A DNA stretch of 64,000 nt. Source: Glaesserella australis. Its GTDB lineage: Bacteria > Pseudomonadota > Gammaproteobacteria > Enterobacterales > Pasteurellaceae. Under the pieces are notes generated by a model. The model made no database searches, was not told where the DNA came from, and saw only the letters and a list, made by a program, of their open reading frames with translations. The DNA lies in the NCBI RefSeq assembly GCF_003260095.1, contig NZ_PTPX01000013.1, positions 124,001 to 188,000 of the forward strand, given 5' to 3'. A program made the translations under genes and the position numbers. Each line of letters starts with the position of its first letter. Within the stretch, counting starts at the first letter, position 1. Below are positions 9,601 through 20,277 of this stretch, piece by piece.

Positions 9601-10929
9601 AATCAACAACGGTTCAAACGCTTGGATACCCAAACGGTGAAGTGTTGGCGCACGGTTAAGCAGGATCGGGTGTTCACGGATAACTTCTGCAAGAATATCC
9701 CATACAATCGGATCTTCACGCTCAACCATTTTCTTCGCTGCTTTAATGGTTGAAGCAATGCCACGGCTCTCTAATTTTGAGTAGATAAACGGACGGAATA
9801 ATTCCAACGCCATTTTCTTCGGCAAACCACATTGATGTAGGCGTAAGTATGGACCTACGGTGATTACCGAACGACCTGAATAATCAACACGTTTACCTAA
9901 CAAGTTCTGACGAAAACGACCTTGTTTACCTTTGATCATATCTGCCAAAGATTTTAATGGACGTTTGTTAGAACCCGTAATTGCACGACCACGGCGACCG
10001 TTATCTAATAACGCATCGACCGACTCTTGTAACATACGTTTTTCGTTACGCACGATAATATCTGGTGCGATTAAGTCTAAAAGACGTTTTAAACGGTTGT
10101 TACGGTTGATCACACGGCGATATAAATCGTTCAGATCTGAAGTCGCAAAACGACCACCATCAAGCGGTACTAACGGACGAAGATCTGGCGGAAGCACTGG
10201 TAATACGGTCATCACCATCCATTCAGGTTTGTTGCCTGATTGAATGAATGCTTCAAGTAATTTCAAGCGTTTAGTGATTTTTTTGCGTTTGGTTTCAGAG
10301 TTGGTCTCTTGTAACTCTTCACGCAACATTTCACATTGATGTTCTAAATCTAAGTCTTTGAGTAACGCTTGGATACCTTCTGCACCCATTTTCGCTTCAA
10401 ACTCATCGCCCCAACGCTCTTCTGCGTCTAAGAACTGCTCTTCGGTTAATAACTGATTCTTCTCTAAATCAGTCATACCCGGCTCGATCACCACATAGCT
10501 TTCAAAATAAAGCACACGTTCAATATCACGCAACGGCATATCAAGAATTAAGCCGATACGGGACGGAAGCGATTTTAAGAACCAAATGTGTGCCACAGGG
10601 CAAGCCAATTCGATATGACCCATACGGTCACGGCGAACTTTGGTTTGCGTGACTTCAACGCCACATTTTTCACAAATCACACCACGGTGTTTTAAGCGTT
10701 TATATTTACCACAAAGACATTCGTAATCTTTCACAGGCCCGAAAATACGCGCACAGAAAAGACCGTCACGCTCAGGTTTGAATGTACGGTAGTTGATGGT
10801 TTCTGGTTTTTTTACTTCACCGAAAGACCACGAACGGATCTTATCTGGCGAAGCTAAACCGATTTTAATCACATCGAAATCATCGTTTGATTTTGATTGT
10901 GCTTTTAAAAACTTCACTAAGTCTTTCAC
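6646..10929 (-). CDS. rpoC: DNA-directed RNA polymerase subunit beta'
   Basis: 1427 residues (E. coli 1407). Forms the active-site cleft of RNA polymerase with RpoB. Seen: the N-terminal zinc site [20 protein letters not shown] (about 70-88), the catalytic [14 protein letters not shown] (Asp triad, about 458-471), the second zinc cluster [16 protein letters not shown], the trigger-loop region [13 protein letters not shown], and the C-terminal conserved segments. The start MKDLVKFLK is standard. It follows rpoB after a spacer of about 290 bases, unusually long because repeats occupy much of it. It ends at a bidirectional terminator. Confidence 0.99.
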   Translation of the reverse strand: MKDLVKFLKAQSKSNDDFDVIKIGLASPDKIRSWSFGEVKKPETINYRTFKPERDGLFCARIFGPVKDYECLCGKYKRLKHRGVICEKCGVEVTQTKVRRDRMGHIELACPVAHIWFLKSLPSRIGLILDMPLRDIERVLYFESYVVIEPGMTDLEKNQLLTEEQFLDAEERWGDEFEAKMGAEGIQALLKDLDLEHQCEMLREELQETNSETKRKKITKRLKLLEAFIQSGNKPEWMVMTVLPVLPPDLRPLVPLDGGRFATSDLNDLYRRVINRNNRLKRLLDLIAPDIIVRNEKRMLQESVDALLDNGRRGRAITGSNKRPLKSLADMIKGKQGRFRQNLLGKRVDYSGRSVITVGPYLRLHQCGLPKKMALELFRPFIYSKLESRGIASTIKAAKKMVEREDPIVWDILAEVIREHPILLNRAPTLHRLGIQAFEPLLIEGKAIQLHPLVCAAFNADFDGDQMAVHVPLTLEAQLEARALMMSTNNVLSPANGDPIIVPSQDVVLGLYYMTREKVNGKGEGMYFLDPREAEKAYRTGQAELHSRVKVRITEYEKNASGEFEATTSLVDTTIGRAILWMISPKGMPFKLFNQTLGKKAISKLINESYRRLGLKESVVFADQIMYTGFAYAARSGSSVGIDDMVIPAQKYDIISAAEEEVAEIQEQFNSGLVTAGERYNKVIDIWAAANERVAKAMMENLSTEEVLNREGQPEKQASFNSIFMMADSGARGSAAQIRQLAGMRGLMARPDGSIIETPITANFREGLNVLQYFISTHGARKGLADTALKTANSGYLTRRLVDVAQDLVIIEDDCGTHEGIVMTPLIEGGDVKEALRDRVLGRVVAEDVLKPGSEEVLIPRNTLIDEKWCDVIDRESVDVIKVRSVVTCNTDFGVCAKCYGRDLARGHLINQGEAIGVIAAQSIGEPGTQLTMRTFHIGGAASAAAKESSIQVKNAGTIKLTNAKAVTNKDGKLVLTSRNTELTVVDAFGRTKENYKVPYGAVLSKVDGADVNAGEVVANWDPHTMPIISEVSGFIKFSDIVDGLTVTRQTDELTGLSSVVVQDVGERATAGKDLRPALKLVDAQGNDILIAGTDVAAQYFLPGKAIVTLNDGAEISVGEALARIPQESTATKDITGGLPRVADLFEARKPKEPAILAEISGIVSFGKETKGKRRLLITPAEGETHEEMIPKWRQLNVFEGEMVQRGDVISDGAETPHDILRLRGVHAVTDYIVNEVQEVYRLQGVKINDKHIEVIVRQMLRKAVITNAYDSEFLEGEQVEVARVKIANRKRVAEGKPEVEFERELLGITKASLATESFISAASFQETTRVLTEAAVAGKRDELRGLKENVIVGRLIPAGTGFAYHKERAKRRISDEEINIAQAAVSASSFATAEEIEAETQSFVNDEATQNLAALLNAGFDAEDEE

Positions 10930-11063
10930 TTTTTTGCCCCTGATTTGAGGTTTTTGTTCTTGAAATGGCTACCGATAAATAACCACTTCAAATGAAAATC
11001 TTTGGTTGCAAGCGGTTGGTTTTTGCAAAATTTTTGCGAGATTTGACCGCTTGTTTTACATTT

Positions 11064-11216
11064 CCCCTCTCCCGCTTGCGGGAGAGGGACAGAAAAATTG
11101 CGTTCAGCAATTTTTCAGGGAGAGGGCTTTGCGAAGTTCGCTATTCCCCTCTCTCTGCTCAAAATTGCCTTACGCAATTTTGAGCTGTCTCTCCCCCGCC
11201 TGCGGGGGAGAGGAAG
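11064..11216. repeat. Composite palindromic repeat in the rpoB-rpoC spacer
   Basis: Four nested hairpins: CCCTCTCCCG/CGGGAGAGGG (11065-11088), AAAAATTGC/GCAATTTTT (about 11092-11115), AAAATTGC/GCAATTTT (about 11160-11182) and CTCTCCCCCG/CGGGGGAGAG (about 11192-11215). Related C-rich palindromes recur at 28443-28653, in lpxH and at 36941. The rest of the 10930-11220 spacer holds only a plus-orientation uptake motif (GACCGCTTGT near 11045). Confidence 0.75.
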
Positions 11217-11220
11217 TGTA

Positions 11221-14200
11221 TTACGCTTCGTCCAACTCCATATCAATCGCTAATGCACGGATCTCTTTGGTAATAACGTTAAAGGACTCTGGCATTCCCG
11301 GTTCCATATAGTGTGTACCGTCCACGATGTTTTTGTACATCTTCGTACGACCGTTTACGTCGTCCGATTTCACCGTGAGCATCTCTTGTAAGGTGTAAGC
11401 GGCACCGTATGCTTCTAATGCCCAAACCTCCATCTCACCGAAACGCTGACCACCGAATTGTGCTTTACCGCCCAGTGGTTGTTGAGTAACAAGACTATAA
11501 GAACCTGTTGAACGTGCGTGCATTTTGTCATCAACTAAGTGGTTCAATTTGAGCATATACATATAACCTACGGTTACAGGACGCTCGAATTTCTCACCAG
11601 TACGACCATCATATAAGGTAATTTGACCTGATGTCGGCAAGCCACCTAACTCTAACAAGCCTTTGATTTCGCTTTCGTGCGCACCGTCAAATACTGGTGT
11701 CGCAAGCGGTAAGCCTTTGCGTAAGTTTTGTGCTAAACGCATGACTTCTTCATCAGAGAAGGTGCTTAAATCTACGCTTTGTGCACCGTGACCTAAATCG
11801 TAGGCTTTTTGGATATATTCACGCAATTTCGCAATTTCTTGCTGTTGTTTGATCATCTTGTCGATTTGATCACCGATACCACGAGCCGCTAAGCCTAAGT
11901 GGGTTTCCAAAATCTGACCGATGTTCATACGAGACGGAACACCCAACGGGTTCAACACGATTTCCACTGGCTGACCGTTTTCGTCATACGGCATATCTTC
12001 CACAGGGTTGATTTTCGAGATAACCCCTTTGTTACCGTGACGACCTGCCATTTTATCGCCTGGTTGAATTTGGCGTTTCACCGCAAGGTAAACTTTCACC
12101 ACTTTCAACACGCCTGGTGCTAAATCGTCCCCTTGAATGATCTTGTTGCGTTTGATCTCAAGTTTACGTTCAAACTCTTTGCGTAACTCTTCGTGCTGTT
12201 CTGCAAGTTGCTCAAGCTGATTTTGTTTCGCTTCGTCATCTAAGGTTTGTTCTAACCATTTTTCACGAGCAAGGTTGTCTAAGGTTGCTTCAGCAACACC
12301 GCCTTCGATCAACAAGTTGCGAACACGAGTGAATAGGCCTGCTTCTAAGATCTCTAACTCTTCGGTTAAGTCTTTTTTCGCTTCACGCAACTGAATTTCT
12401 TCGATGTCTTTCGCTCGTTTGTCTTTCTCTACGCCATCACGGGTAAAGACTTGAACATCAATAACCGTACCTGATGTGCCGTTTGGTACACGCAGTGAGC
12501 TATCTTTTACATCAGACGCTTTTTCACCAAAGATCGCACGCAATAATTTCTCTTCTGGAGTTAATTGGGTTTCACCTTTTGGTGTCACTTTACCCACGAG
12601 AATATCGCCGCCTTTCACTTCCGCACCGATATACACGATACCTGACTCGTCAAGTTTGCTTAATGCCGACTCACCCACATTTGGAATATCTGCGGTGATC
12701 TCTTCTGCACCTAATTTGGTATCACGAGCCACACAAGATAACTCTTGAATGTGGATTGTGGTGAAGCGATCTTCTTGTACCACACGCTCAGAGACTAACA
12801 TTGAGTCTTCGAAGTTATAGCCGTTCCAAGGCATAAATGCCACACGGATATTTTGACCCAACGCCAACTCACCTAAGTCTGTTGAAGGGCCGTCTGCTAA
12901 GATTTCACCACGACCAACTGGCTCACCTAATTTCACACAAGGAATTTGGTTGATACAGGTGTTTTGGTTTGAACGGGTATATTTGATTAAGTTATAAATA
13001 TCAATACCAGCTTCACCTGCAACGGTTTCATCTTCATTGACTTTCACCACGATACGAGACGCATCAACGTACTGGATTGTACCACCACGTTTCGCCACAA
13101 CCGCTACACCAGAGTCAAGAGCAATCGGTTTTTCCATACCTGTACCGACTAACGGCTTGTCTGCACGCAAGGTTGGTACTGCTTGACGTTGCATGTTTGC
13201 ACCCATTAACGCACGGTTCGCATCGTCGTGCTCAAGGAACGGAATTAACGCCGCCGCAACCGAAACTACTTGTTGTGTAGAGATGTCCATATAGTCAATC
13301 TCTTCAGGTTTGTATAAGCCTGACTCGCCGTGTTTACGACAGGTTACATAAGTGTCGGTAAAGTGGAAGTTATCATCTAAGTTTGAGTTCGCCTGAGCGA
13401 TAACAAAACCGCCCTCTTCAATCGCTGATAAGTACTCGATTTCTTCGGTTACTTGACCATTCACAACTTTACGGAATGGCGTTTCTAAGAAGCCGTAGTT
13501 ATTGGTACGAGCATACACAGAAAGTGAGTTGATCAAACCGATGTTTGGACCCTCAGGGGTTTCAATCGGACATAAACGACCGTAGTGTGTGGTGTGTACG
13601 TCACGCACTTCAAAGCCAGCACGCTCACGGGTTAAACCGCCCGGACCTAACGCAGAAATACGGCGTTTGTGGGTCACTTCTGAAAGCGGGTTGTTTTGAT
13701 CCATAAATTGCGAAAGTTGTGATGAGCCGAAGAACTCTTTTACTGCCGCAGAAATCGGTTTCGCATTGATTAAATCTTGTGGAGCAACGTTGTCTAAGTC
13801 GCCTAAAGAGAGACGCTCACGTACCGCACGCTCAACACGCACTAAGCCGATACGGAATTGGTTTTCCGCCATTTCACCCACTGAACGAATACGGCGGTTG
13901 CCTAAGTGGTCAATATCGTCCACTTCGCCACGACCATTACGGATTTCGATCAATTTTTTCATTACGCCGATGATGTCATCGTTGCTTAAAATGCCCGTGC
14001 CAACGCCTTCAGGAATTTCTAATGAACGGTTGAACTTCATACGACCTACTGCCGATAAATCATAGCGGTCGGTTGAGAAGAACATATTGTCAAATAACGC
14101 TTCTGCCGCTTCTTTTGTCGGTGGCTCACCTGGACGCATCATACGGTAGATTTCGACTAACGCAGATAAACGGTCGTAAGTTGGGTCAATACGTAAAGTT

Positions 14201-15246
14201 TCAGAAATATAAGGGCCGTAGTCTAAATCGTTGGTGAATAACACTTCGATTTCGCTGTAACCTGCTTGAGCAAGGGCTGCAAGGGTTTCTAAGCTAATTT
14301 CGCTGTTCGCAGGGCAAACAATTTCACCTGTAGAAAGATCAACATAATCTTTAGCGGTTACACGTCCAACAATATATTCTGTTGGCACTTCAATGTGCGT
14401 AACATCATCTTTTTCTAACGCACGAATGTGGCGTGCAGTGATACGGCGGCCGCTTTCTACATACACTTTGCCGTTTGCTTCAATATCAAACGCAGCGGTT
14501 TCACCACGCAGACGCTCTGGCACAAGGGTCATTAATAATTTGTTGTCTTGAACACGGAAAGTAACCGTTTCAAAGAACATATTCAGAATTTCTTCGGTGG
14601 TGTAACCTAAAGCACGCAAAATAATGGTTGCCGGTAATTTACGGCGGCGGTCGATACGTGCATATAAGTTATCTTTCGGGTCGAACTCGAAGTCTAACCA
14701 AGAACCACGGTAAGGAATGATACGTGCGTTATAAAGCACTTTACCTGAAGCGTGGGTTTTACCTTTGTCAGAATCGAAGAACACGCCCGGGCTACGATGT
14801 AACTGAGACACGATAACACGCTCAGTACCGTTGATCACGAATGTACCGTTGTCGGTCATCAACGGGATTTCGCCCATATAAACGTTTTGCTCTTTAATGT
14901 CTTTGACTGTGCCTGCTGCAGCTTCACGGTCAAAGGTCACAAGACGAAGTTTTACACGCAATGGAGCGGCGTAGGTTGTACCACGAATTTGGCATTCACG
15001 CACATCAAATACTGGCTCGCCTAATTCGTAAGAAACGTATTGTAATTCAGTAGCACCGTTGCTGCTCACAATCGGGAACACTGAACGGAATGCCGCTTCT
15101 AAACCTTGAAGTCCTTCAGGATCTCTTTGGATAAATTTATCGAAAGAGTCAAGCTGAATGGTTAATAGATAAGGTACGTTCAGAACTTGTGGACGTTTAC
15201 CAAAGCTCTTACGGATACGCTTTTTCTCGGAATATGAGTATGCCAT
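11221..15246 (-). CDS. rpoB: DNA-directed RNA polymerase subunit beta
   Basis: 1341 residues, matching the usual 1342 of gamma-proteobacteria. Seen: N-terminal [16 protein letters not shown]; the rifampicin-binding region with [15 protein letters not shown] and [13 protein letters not shown] (wild-type residues); [13 protein letters not shown]; and the C-terminal [18 protein letters not shown]. The start at 15246 is fixed by homology. Upstream, 612 bases separate it from rplL, with a strong terminator in between, so a separate rpoB promoter is likely. A TATAAT lies at 15320-15315 on the minus strand. Confidence 0.99.
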   Translation of the reverse strand: MAYSYSEKKRIRKSFGKRPQVLNVPYLLTIQLDSFDKFIQRDPEGLQGLEAAFRSVFPIVSSNGATELQYVSYELGEPVFDVRECQIRGTTYAAPLRVKLRLVTFDREAAAGTVKDIKEQNVYMGEIPLMTDNGTFVINGTERVIVSQLHRSPGVFFDSDKGKTHASGKVLYNARIIPYRGSWLDFEFDPKDNLYARIDRRRKLPATIILRALGYTTEEILNMFFETVTFRVQDNKLLMTLVPERLRGETAAFDIEANGKVYVESGRRITARHIRALEKDDVTHIEVPTEYIVGRVTAKDYVDLSTGEIVCPANSEISLETLAALAQAGYSEIEVLFTNDLDYGPYISETLRIDPTYDRLSALVEIYRMMRPGEPPTKEAAEALFDNMFFSTDRYDLSAVGRMKFNRSLEIPEGVGTGILSNDDIIGVMKKLIEIRNGRGEVDDIDHLGNRRIRSVGEMAENQFRIGLVRVERAVRERLSLGDLDNVAPQDLINAKPISAAVKEFFGSSQLSQFMDQNNPLSEVTHKRRISALGPGGLTRERAGFEVRDVHTTHYGRLCPIETPEGPNIGLINSLSVYARTNNYGFLETPFRKVVNGQVTEEIEYLSAIEEGGFVIAQANSNLDDNFHFTDTYVTCRKHGESGLYKPEEIDYMDISTQQVVSVAAALIPFLEHDDANRALMGANMQRQAVPTLRADKPLVGTGMEKPIALDSGVAVVAKRGGTIQYVDASRIVVKVNEDETVAGEAGIDIYNLIKYTRSNQNTCINQIPCVKLGEPVGRGEILADGPSTDLGELALGQNIRVAFMPWNGYNFEDSMLVSERVVQEDRFTTIHIQELSCVARDTKLGAEEITADIPNVGESALSKLDESGIVYIGAEVKGGDILVGKVTPKGETQLTPEEKLLRAIFGEKASDVKDSSLRVPNGTSGTVIDVQVFTRDGVEKDKRAKDIEEIQLREAKKDLTEELEILEAGLFTRVRNLLIEGGVAEATLDNLAREKWLEQTLDDEAKQNQLEQLAEQHEELRKEFERKLEIKRNKIIQGDDLAPGVLKVVKVYLAVKRQIQPGDKMAGRHGNKGVISKINPVEDMPYDENGQPVEIVLNPLGVPSRMNIGQILETHLGLAARGIGDQIDKMIKQQQEIAKLREYIQKAYDLGHGAQSVDLSTFSDEEVMRLAQNLRKGLPLATPVFDGAHESEIKGLLELGGLPTSGQITLYDGRTGEKFERPVTVGYMYMLKLNHLVDDKMHARSTGSYSLVTQQPLGGKAQFGGQRFGEMEVWALEAYGAAYTLQEMLTVKSDDVNGRTKMYKNIVDGTHYMEPGMPESFNVITKEIRALAIDMELDEA

Positions 15247-15858
15247 TTAAATATAGCCTCTGAGTTTTGTTGGTTGAGTTTTCACAATCCGCCTAAAGAC
15301 TGGCAGGAAGTGGCATTATAAAAATGATACGAGGTGTCGTTTTCCAAGTTCACACAAAGGGTCAAAAATCACTACCGCAGAGGCTCGCTTGGGGAGGAAC
15401 GGTTTTGCAAATTTTTGCTTAAAACAAACCGCTTGTAATGTCGATCTATAAATTTACACAACATCTTATAAATGAATATGTTAGCTTAATTAAAACGACG
15501 CAAATCAAGCCAACTTTATTCAAGCACAAAAGGCTAGACGAAAATTCATCTAGCCATATATGCGAAATTCGGATTGGGAATTTTAGCAGATTGGTGGATT
15601 TTTATCAACTCAATTTAAAGTACATTTTCGCAATAACATTGAAATATATACTCATCACTTTTCTCCGTAAAAGCAATGATTGGAAAATAAAATTCTTACA
15701 TAAAGATTCCTACTAACTTTCCCAAAAATAGAATTTCTATTAGTACTAGGTGGGATAAATCACTCTATTATATTAATTCGTAAGAAGTATAAAAAACAAA
15801 AACCCCGATGTTTCCATCGGGGTTTTCTGAACTTCGAAAAGTTGAGCTAAAATCAAAA
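15247..15858 (-). promoter_or_regulatory. Long rplL-rpoB regulatory gap
   Basis: Over 600 bases without a confident gene. On the minus strand in order: the rplL terminator (15800-15825), a TATAAT (15772-15767), a 16-codon ORF with a GGAG ribosome site (15655-15605), a second terminator-like hairpin GGCTAGA/TCTAGCC followed by TTTTG (15555-15532), an uptake motif (near 15428) and another TATAAT (15320-15315) about 70 bases before rpoB. A 92-codon plus-strand frame crosses the second hairpin and has no ribosome site, so I do not call it. In E. coli this interval holds an attenuator and RNase III site. Confidence 0.5.
15800..15825 (-). terminator. Terminator after rplL
   Basis: Stem AAACCCCGATG/CATCGGGGTTT with a four-base loop, T-rich on both strands (TTTTTGTTTTTT on the minus strand). 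It sets the end of the ribosomal protein transcript or an attenuator before rpoB. Confidence 0.85.
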
Positions 15859-16227
15859 TTATTTGATTTCTACTTTCGCGCCAGCTTCTTCTAATTCTTT
15901 CTTAAGTGCTTCAGCTTCACCTTTAGAGATGCCTTCTTTTAATGCTGCTGGAGCAGATTCAACTAAGTCTTTAGCTTCTTTTAAGCCTAAACCAGTTGCA
16001 CCACGTACTGCTTTGATTACTGCTACTTTGTTAGCACCTGCGTCTGCAAGGATAACATCGAATTCAGTTTTCTCTTCTGCTGCTTCTGCTGGACCTGCTG
16101 CTACTGCAACTGCTGCTGCCGCTGCTGATACACCGAATTTTTCTTCCATCGCAGTGATTAATTCAACGATTTCTGATACTGATTTAGAAGCAATCGCTTC
16201 AATGATTTGTTCGTTAGTTAATGACAT
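15859..16227 (-). CDS. rplL: 50S ribosomal protein L7/L12
   Basis: 122 residues. L12 dimers form the flexible stalk that recruits translation GTPases. The N-terminal dimerisation domain ([20 protein letters not shown]), an Ala-rich hinge (about 35-52) and the C-terminal domain with [19 protein letters not shown] are all present. The start is placed at 16227 (MSLTNEQ) because AGGAA precedes it and it aligns with other L12 proteins; an in-frame start three codons upstream lacks support. It follows rplJ closely, as in the standard operon. Confidence 0.98.
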   Translation of the reverse strand: MSLTNEQIIEAIASKSVSEIVELITAMEEKFGVSAAAAAVAVAAGPAEAAEEKTEFDVILADAGANKVAVIKAVRGATGLGLKEAKDLVESAPAALKEGISKGEAEALKKELEEAGAKVEIK

Positions 16228-16284
16228 AACAATCAATTCCTAAAGTAAATAAGTTAAACGAGTTGAGAATACGGCGAATAAAAA

Positions 16285-16776
16285 TTATGCCGCTTCTTGT
16301 AATTTGTCGCGTAATGCCGCAAGAGTGCGAACAAGTTTGCCTGCCGCAGCTTCTTTCATTGTGCCCATTAAACGTGCAATTGCTTCTTCGTAAGTTGGTA
16401 ATGTTGCCAAGAATTCAACATCTTGGATTTTACCTTCAAAGGCTGCACCTTTAACTTCAAACTCTTTGTTTGCTTTTGCAAAGTCTTTGAACAAACGTGC
16501 TGCTGCACCTGGGTGTTCGTTAGAGAATGCAATAAGAGTTGGACCAGTAAACGTATCTTTTAAGCACTCGAATTCAGTGCCTTCTACCGCACGACGTAAT
16601 AAAGTATTACGTACAACGCGCATAGTTACACCTGCTTCACGTGCAGATTTACGTAACTCGGTCATTTTATCAACTGTTACGCCACGAGAATCCGCAACTA
16701 CAGCTGAAAGGGCACCTTTGGCAGCTTCGTTTACTTCAGCAACAATTGCTTGTTTGTCTTGAAGATTTAATGCCAT
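16285..16776 (-). CDS. rplJ: 50S ribosomal protein L10
   Basis: 163 residues. L10 anchors the L12 dimers to the ribosome and, with L12, represses its own m[18 protein letters not shown] is the typical start, and AGGAGC lies just upstream of the ATG at 16776; a longer frame (seven extra codons) is rejected. The C-terminal helix that binds L12 ([14 protein letters not shown]) is present. The leader upstream matches the conserved L10-binding RNA. Confidence 0.98.
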   Translation of the reverse strand: MALNLQDKQAIVAEVNEAAKGALSAVVADSRGVTVDKMTELRKSAREAGVTMRVVRNTLLRRAVEGTEFECLKDTFTGPTLIAFSNEHPGAAARLFKDFAKANKEFEVKGAAFEGKIQDVEFLATLPTYEEAIARLMGTMKEAAAGKLVRTLAALRDKLQEAA

Positions 16777-16799
16777 TGGTTTTAGCTCCTGATACACTC

Positions 16800-17040
16800 C
16801 ACATAAAACGTGGAATTTACAAAAAATCTCAAAAAGTAACCGCTTGAGCGACGTTTTTGAGCCTCAAGGTGTACAGAAGCAGATAATTCTGTCTGTTCAC
16901 CATCTACGTAGGTTGTTTTCATTAAGAAACTGTTCACACAGGTTCACCTACGGTCTTGGATGGGGCTTGAGATAAGGCAAGCACCATCATGGCTTTTCAG
17001 CCAAAAAGAGCCGTAGATTATAGAGATAACCTACGGTCTT
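16800..17040 (-). promoter_or_regulatory. L10(L12)4-binding leader of rplJ
   Basis: About 240 bases between rplA and rplJ. On the minus strand it contains segments such as GACCGTAGGTGAACC and GATGGTGAACAGACAG, which resemble the E. coli rplJ leader recognised by L10. A hairpin CTCAAAAA...TTTTTGAG followed by ATTTTTTG (about 16820-16863) lies nearer the gene and could attenuate. Known role: L10-L12 binding blocks rplJ translation. Assigned by resemblance and position, not by a covariance search. Confidence 0.75.
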
Positions 17041-17063
17041 GTAAAGTTTAATTTATCAACAAA

Positions 17064-17753
17064 TTATAGTGAAGCTTGATCAACTGCTACACCAGCACCC
17101 ATTGTGGTAGAGATGCTTACTTTCTTGATAAAGATACCTTTTGCTGTTGTCGGTTTCGCTTTAACTAATGCCGCTAATAACGCTTGAAGGTTCTCTTTTA
17201 ATTGCTCAGGTGCGAAGTCTGCTTTACCGATTGTGGTATGGATAATACCATTTTTGTCGTTACGGTAACGGATCTGACCTGATTTTGCATTTTTAACTGC
17301 TTCAGCAACGTTTGGAGTTACAGTACCAACTTTCGGGTTTGGCATTAAGCCACGTGGACCTAATACTTGACCTAATTGACCTACAACACGCATTGCATCT
17401 GGAGAAGCGATAACAACGTCAAAGTTCATTTCGCCTTTCTTGATTTGCTCTGCAAGATCTTCCATACCCACTAAGTCTGCACCAGCTGCTTTCGCTGCTT
17501 CTGCGTTTGCACCTTGTGTGAATACTGCTACGCGAGCTGTACGACCTGTACCGTGTGGTAATACTGTTGCACCACGTACGTTTTGGTCTGATTTACGCGG
17601 GTCGATACCTAAGTTTACTGCAACGTCCACGCTCTCAACGAATTTAGCTGTCGCGAATTGTTTTAATACTGCGATTGCTTCGTTGATTTCATAAGCTTTA
17701 GTAGAATCTACGCCAGCTTTAATTGCTTTCATTTTTTTAGTCAATTTAGCCAT
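17064..17753 (-). CDS. rplA: 50S ribosomal protein L1
   Basis: 229 residues (E. coli 234). L1 forms the mobile stalk at the E-site and represses the rplK-rplA mRNA. Seen: [12 protein letters not shown] start, [37 protein letters not shown] and the C-terminal [15 protein letters not shown]. The start is four bases after the rplK stop, so they are co-transcribed. Confidence 0.98.
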   Translation of the reverse strand: MAKLTKKMKAIKAGVDSTKAYEINEAIAVLKQFATAKFVESVDVAVNLGIDPRKSDQNVRGATVLPHGTGRTARVAVFTQGANAEAAKAAGADLVGMEDLAEQIKKGEMNFDVVIASPDAMRVVGQLGQVLGPRGLMPNPKVGTVTPNVAEAVKNAKSGQIRYRNDKNGIIHTTIGKADFAPEQLKENLQALLAALVKAKPTTAKGIFIKKVSISTTMGAGVAVDQASL

Positions 17754-17757
17754 TGTA

Positions 17758-18186
17758 TTATTCCTCTACGATTAAGCCCATTGAACGAGCTGTACCAGCG
17801 ATTGATTTCATTTTGGTTTCGATAGTTGCACCAGTCATATCCGCTGCTTTAGTTTCAGCGATTTGACGTAATTGTGCTTGAGTCACTGTACCCACTTTAT
17901 CTTTGTTCGGTTTACCTGAACCAGATTTGATACCTACAGCTTTTTTCAATAATACTGCTGCTGGTGGAGTTTTGGTTACGAATGTAAATGAACGGTCTGC
18001 ATAAACAGTGATAACCACTGGAATTGGTAAACCTTTTTCTAAGCTCTCAGTACGAGCGTTGAATGCTTTACAGAATTCCATGATGTTCACACCTTGTTGA
18101 CCTAATGCTGGACCAACTGGTGGTGATGGGTTAGCCATACCCGCTGCAACTTGCAGTTTAACGTAGGCTTGGACTTTTTTTGCCAT
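17758..18186 (-). CDS. rplK: 50S ribosomal protein L11
   Basis: 142 residues, the usual length. L11 binds 23S rRNA at the GTPase-associated centre. Seen: [20 protein letters not shown] (substrate of PrmA methylation), [19 protein letters not shown], and the RNA-binding C-terminus with [13 protein letters not shown]. The ribosome site GAGGAAAC precedes the ATG. Its promoter at 18305-18334 overlaps the stop codon of the preceding gene, so the L11 operon does not depend on nusG transcripts. Confidence 0.98.
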   Translation of the reverse strand: MAKKVQAYVKLQVAAGMANPSPPVGPALGQQGVNIMEFCKAFNARTESLEKGLPIPVVITVYADRSFTFVTKTPPAAVLLKKAVGIKSGSGKPNKDKVGTVTQAQLRQIAETKAADMTGATIETKMKSIAGTARSMGLIVEE

Positions 18187-18267
18187 TTTTAAGTTTCCTC
18201 TAAATTGGGTGATAACGCTAGATAACTAGCTCCCCGATGTACAAAGCACACAAGTGCCACATAAAAA

Positions 18268-18292
18268 GACGAGTCAGCCAAGCCAACTCGTC
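18268..18292 (-). promoter_or_regulatory. Terminator-like hairpin at the 5' end of the rplK leader
   Basis: Arms GACGAGT (18268-18274) and ACTCGTC (18286-18292), followed on the minus strand by TTTTTATG. It begins only a few bases after the predicted transcription start, so it may stabilise or regulate the rplK leader. Confidence 0.45.
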
Positions 18293-18304
18293 AATAAGGT
18301 GCGG

Positions 18305-18334
18305 ATTATACTTGAAATTTAGATCGAATTTCAA
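18305..18334 (-). promoter_or_regulatory. Promoter of the rplKAJL operon
   Basis: Minus strand: TTGAAA (18334-18329), an 18-base spacer, then a perfect TATAAT (18310-18305). The -35 box overlaps the stop codon of the upstream unknown gene. Confidence 0.7.
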
Positions 18335-19566
18335 GCATTTTTGTTATTTAAAATGGTTGCGAAATCAAGCTCCGTTCCTCCGTGATAGACAGTAATCCCT
18401 TTCTCATGGAGCGCTTTAATAAAAGCTTTTGGCAATGTGAGATTGTCTATTTTAATGCCTTGTGCTGATGTTGAGTATGTGCCGTCAGATAATTTGCAAA
18501 GACCAAACTTGCCAATATCGATGATCTCAAAAGGTTTATCTTTTGGTAGATAAAGGTATTTTAGATTCGGCAACAACGCCAAATCTTTGATAACGTTAGT
18601 TGTCATTGGCATAATATCCGCAGGACGATTACGGTAGTCGAAGTAGTGAATACTCATATCCCCAGTTACACTACTTGGCAAATGCAAAAACGAGAAATCA
18701 CCCGAATAATGATTCAAATAGAGTTCACTTATCTGATTAAGTTGGTATTGGGAAATATCCAAATTAAGCATATAGTCTCCCGCTTCGCTACTCGGAAAAG
18801 CAGGCTCCAAGAAATAGGTAAATTCTTCGGCAAACAGCTTATGGTCAAAAGCGGGTTTGAGTTCTCCAGTTGCCATTAACTGTTGAATTATGGCAAATTT
18901 CAGTCGAATATCTTGGAACTTCACACTTGGTGTTTGGTTTTTATTGTAAATTGGATTTTTCAAGCGGTTCTGAATTCGCTCAACTTCTTTAAGAATCAGT
19001 GACAATCGCTTTCCTTGCTCTACATCAGGAAAAAGCTCGGCAACAAAACGCAAACAATCTCTCATTTTGCCTTTAGCATTACACATATCAAGAATGTTAG
19101 CTGGATGTTCTGCGTGATAATAATCCCAACGAAAAGCCCCTTCAAAGGTGGACAAGACCTTTCCAACAAATTCATTTTTCTGCTCATCACTCCATTTTTT
19201 AGACGCCTCAGGCAAATGCATTTTGAGATATTGGTAGAACGGCTCTTGATCTAAAGATTCTCGTCCAGCAAGTGCCATCAACTTCATCATTGGGTCTTTT
19301 TCTTTTGCTGCCTCACTTAGCGAATAACCATCTTTTTGGAAATGATATGCCGACAATGGAATTGATTTATCCAAATGGAGAGCTTGGACAACTGTTTCTA
19401 ACGTTATCTTAGTCTCCTTAGATTGTTCCACGCTTTGTTCATTGCGTTTTTCATCGTTTTTTTCATTGTCTTTATCTTGTTCGGCTTCAATAAAATTGTC
19501 GTAAATTTTCTTTAGGCCCACACCTACTAAGCCAACAGCTGCGATTTTGATAATGTTATTTAACAT
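18331..19566 (-). CDS. Hypothetical membrane-anchored protein between nusG and rplK
   Basis: 411 residues starting at MLNNIIKIAAVG (ATG at 19566, AAAGGAAAA upstream). An upstream in-frame start would add 17 residues without a ribosome site. N-terminal hydrophobic anchor (about 4-20), then a highly charged linker rich in D, E, K, N and Q (about 28-60), then a long soluble region. Its C-terminal part (about 270-400) has hydrophobic spacing with LLPNLKYLYLPKDKPFEI, suggestive of degenerate leucine-rich repeats. I do not recognise the family. It has its own TATAAT and sits between the nusG terminator and the rplK promoter, a place where most gamma-proteobacteria have no gene. Confidence 0.75.
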   Translation of the reverse strand: MLNNIIKIAAVGLVGVGLKKIYDNFIEAEQDKDNEKNDEKRNEQSVEQSKETKITLETVVQALHLDKSIPLSAYHFQKDGYSLSEAAKEKDPMMKLMALAGRESLDQEPFYQYLKMHLPEASKKWSDEQKNEFVGKVLSTFEGAFRWDYYHAEHPANILDMCNAKGKMRDCLRFVAELFPDVEQGKRLSLILKEVERIQNRLKNPIYNKNQTPSVKFQDIRLKFAIIQQLMATGELKPAFDHKLFAEEFTYFLEPAFPSSEAGDYMLNLDISQYQLNQISELYLNHYSGDFSFLHLPSSVTGDMSIHYFDYRNRPADIMPMTTNVIKDLALLPNLKYLYLPKDKPFEIIDIGKFGLCKLSDGTYSTSAQGIKIDNLTLPKAFIKALHEKGITVYHGGTELDFATILNNKNA

Positions 19567-19602
19567 AAATTTTCCTTTTGTGTACGAACTAATGGGAAAA
19601 CC

Positions 19603-19608
19603 ATTATA
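19603..19608 (-). promoter_or_regulatory. -10 box for the unknown gene
   Basis: Perfect TATAAT on the minus strand preceded by TTG, about 37 bases upstream of the ATG at 19566. No good -35 is seen at normal spacing. Confidence 0.4.
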
Positions 19609-19643
19609 CAAAACCACTGCGACAGCTTATGTCGTCGTAAAAA

Positions 19644-19674
19644 AACCGCTTGTAACATCACATTACAAGCGGTT
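19644..19674 (-). terminator. nusG terminator built from two inverted uptake motifs
   Basis: AACCGCTTGTAA (19644-19655) and TTACAAGCGGTT (19663-19674) form a 12-base stem with a seven-base loop. On the minus strand seven T residues follow. Each arm is a DNA-uptake motif (ACAAGCGGT), a common Pasteurellaceae arrangement. Confidence 0.9.
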
Positions 19675-19697
19675 AGATTTAAGCAAAATTTTACAAA

Positions 19698-20276
19698 TTA
19701 ACCGTTTTGTTTTTCAACTTGACCAAACTCAAGCTCAACAGGCGTTGCACGACCGAAGATTGAAACAGAGACTTTAACACGTCCTTTTTCGTAATCCACT
19801 TCTTCAACGGTTCCGGTAAAGTCAGCAAATGGACCTTCTTTAACACGCACTTCTTCACCTGGGTGGAATTCGGTTCTATGACGTGGTTTATCTGCGGTTT
19901 CTTGTACACGATTAAGAATGCGATCCGCTTCTGCTCTTGAAATTGGCGCAGGTTTATCTGCGGTTCCACCAATAAAGCCCATTACACGTGGTACGCTTTT
20001 TACTAAATGCCATGTGTCGTCATTCATTTCCATCTGTACAAGTACGTAGCCTGGGAAGAATTTACGTTCAGTTTTACGACGACGACCGCCAACATTTTCA
20101 ACGACTTCTTCTGTTGGAACTAAAACTTCACCAAATTGATCTTCCATTTTATGCAATTTGATGTACTCGCGTAAGGTCATTGCAACACGAGCTTCAAAGC
20201 CAGAAAATGCTTGTAAAACATACCAACGCATTTTGCTGGTATCTTTTTCTTGTTCAATTACTTCAATTTCGCTCAT
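19698..20276 (-). CDS. nusG: Transcription antitermination factor NusG
   Basis: 192 residues (E. coli 181). Binds RNA polymerase through its NGN domain ([20 protein letters not shown], about residues 16-35) and recruits Rho or S10 via its KOW domain ([19 protein letters not shown], about 136-154). About 11 extra N-terminal residues precede the conserved MRWYV. The start is two bases after secE stops. Confidence 0.98.
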   Translation of the reverse strand: MSEIEVIEQEKDTSKMRWYVLQAFSGFEARVAMTLREYIKLHKMEDQFGEVLVPTEEVVENVGGRRRKTERKFFPGYVLVQMEMNDDTWHLVKSVPRVMGFIGGTADKPAPISRAEADRILNRVQETADKPRHRTEFHPGEEVRVKEGPFADFTGTVEEVDYEKGRVKVSVSIFGRATPVELEFGQVEKQNG

Positions 20277-20277
20277 T

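Noticed and set aside
11006..11311. 101-codon ORF across the rpoB-rpoC spacer
   Set aside because: Its translation is made from the palindromic repeat (SPLPLAGEGQ-type) and antisense rpoB; no ribosome site.
15438..15716. 92-codon plus-strand ORF in the rplL-rpoB gap
   Set aside because: No ribosome site, and it crosses a minus-strand terminator-like hairpin (15532-15555). It has a composition like the surrounding AT-rich noncoding DNA and no recognisable motif.
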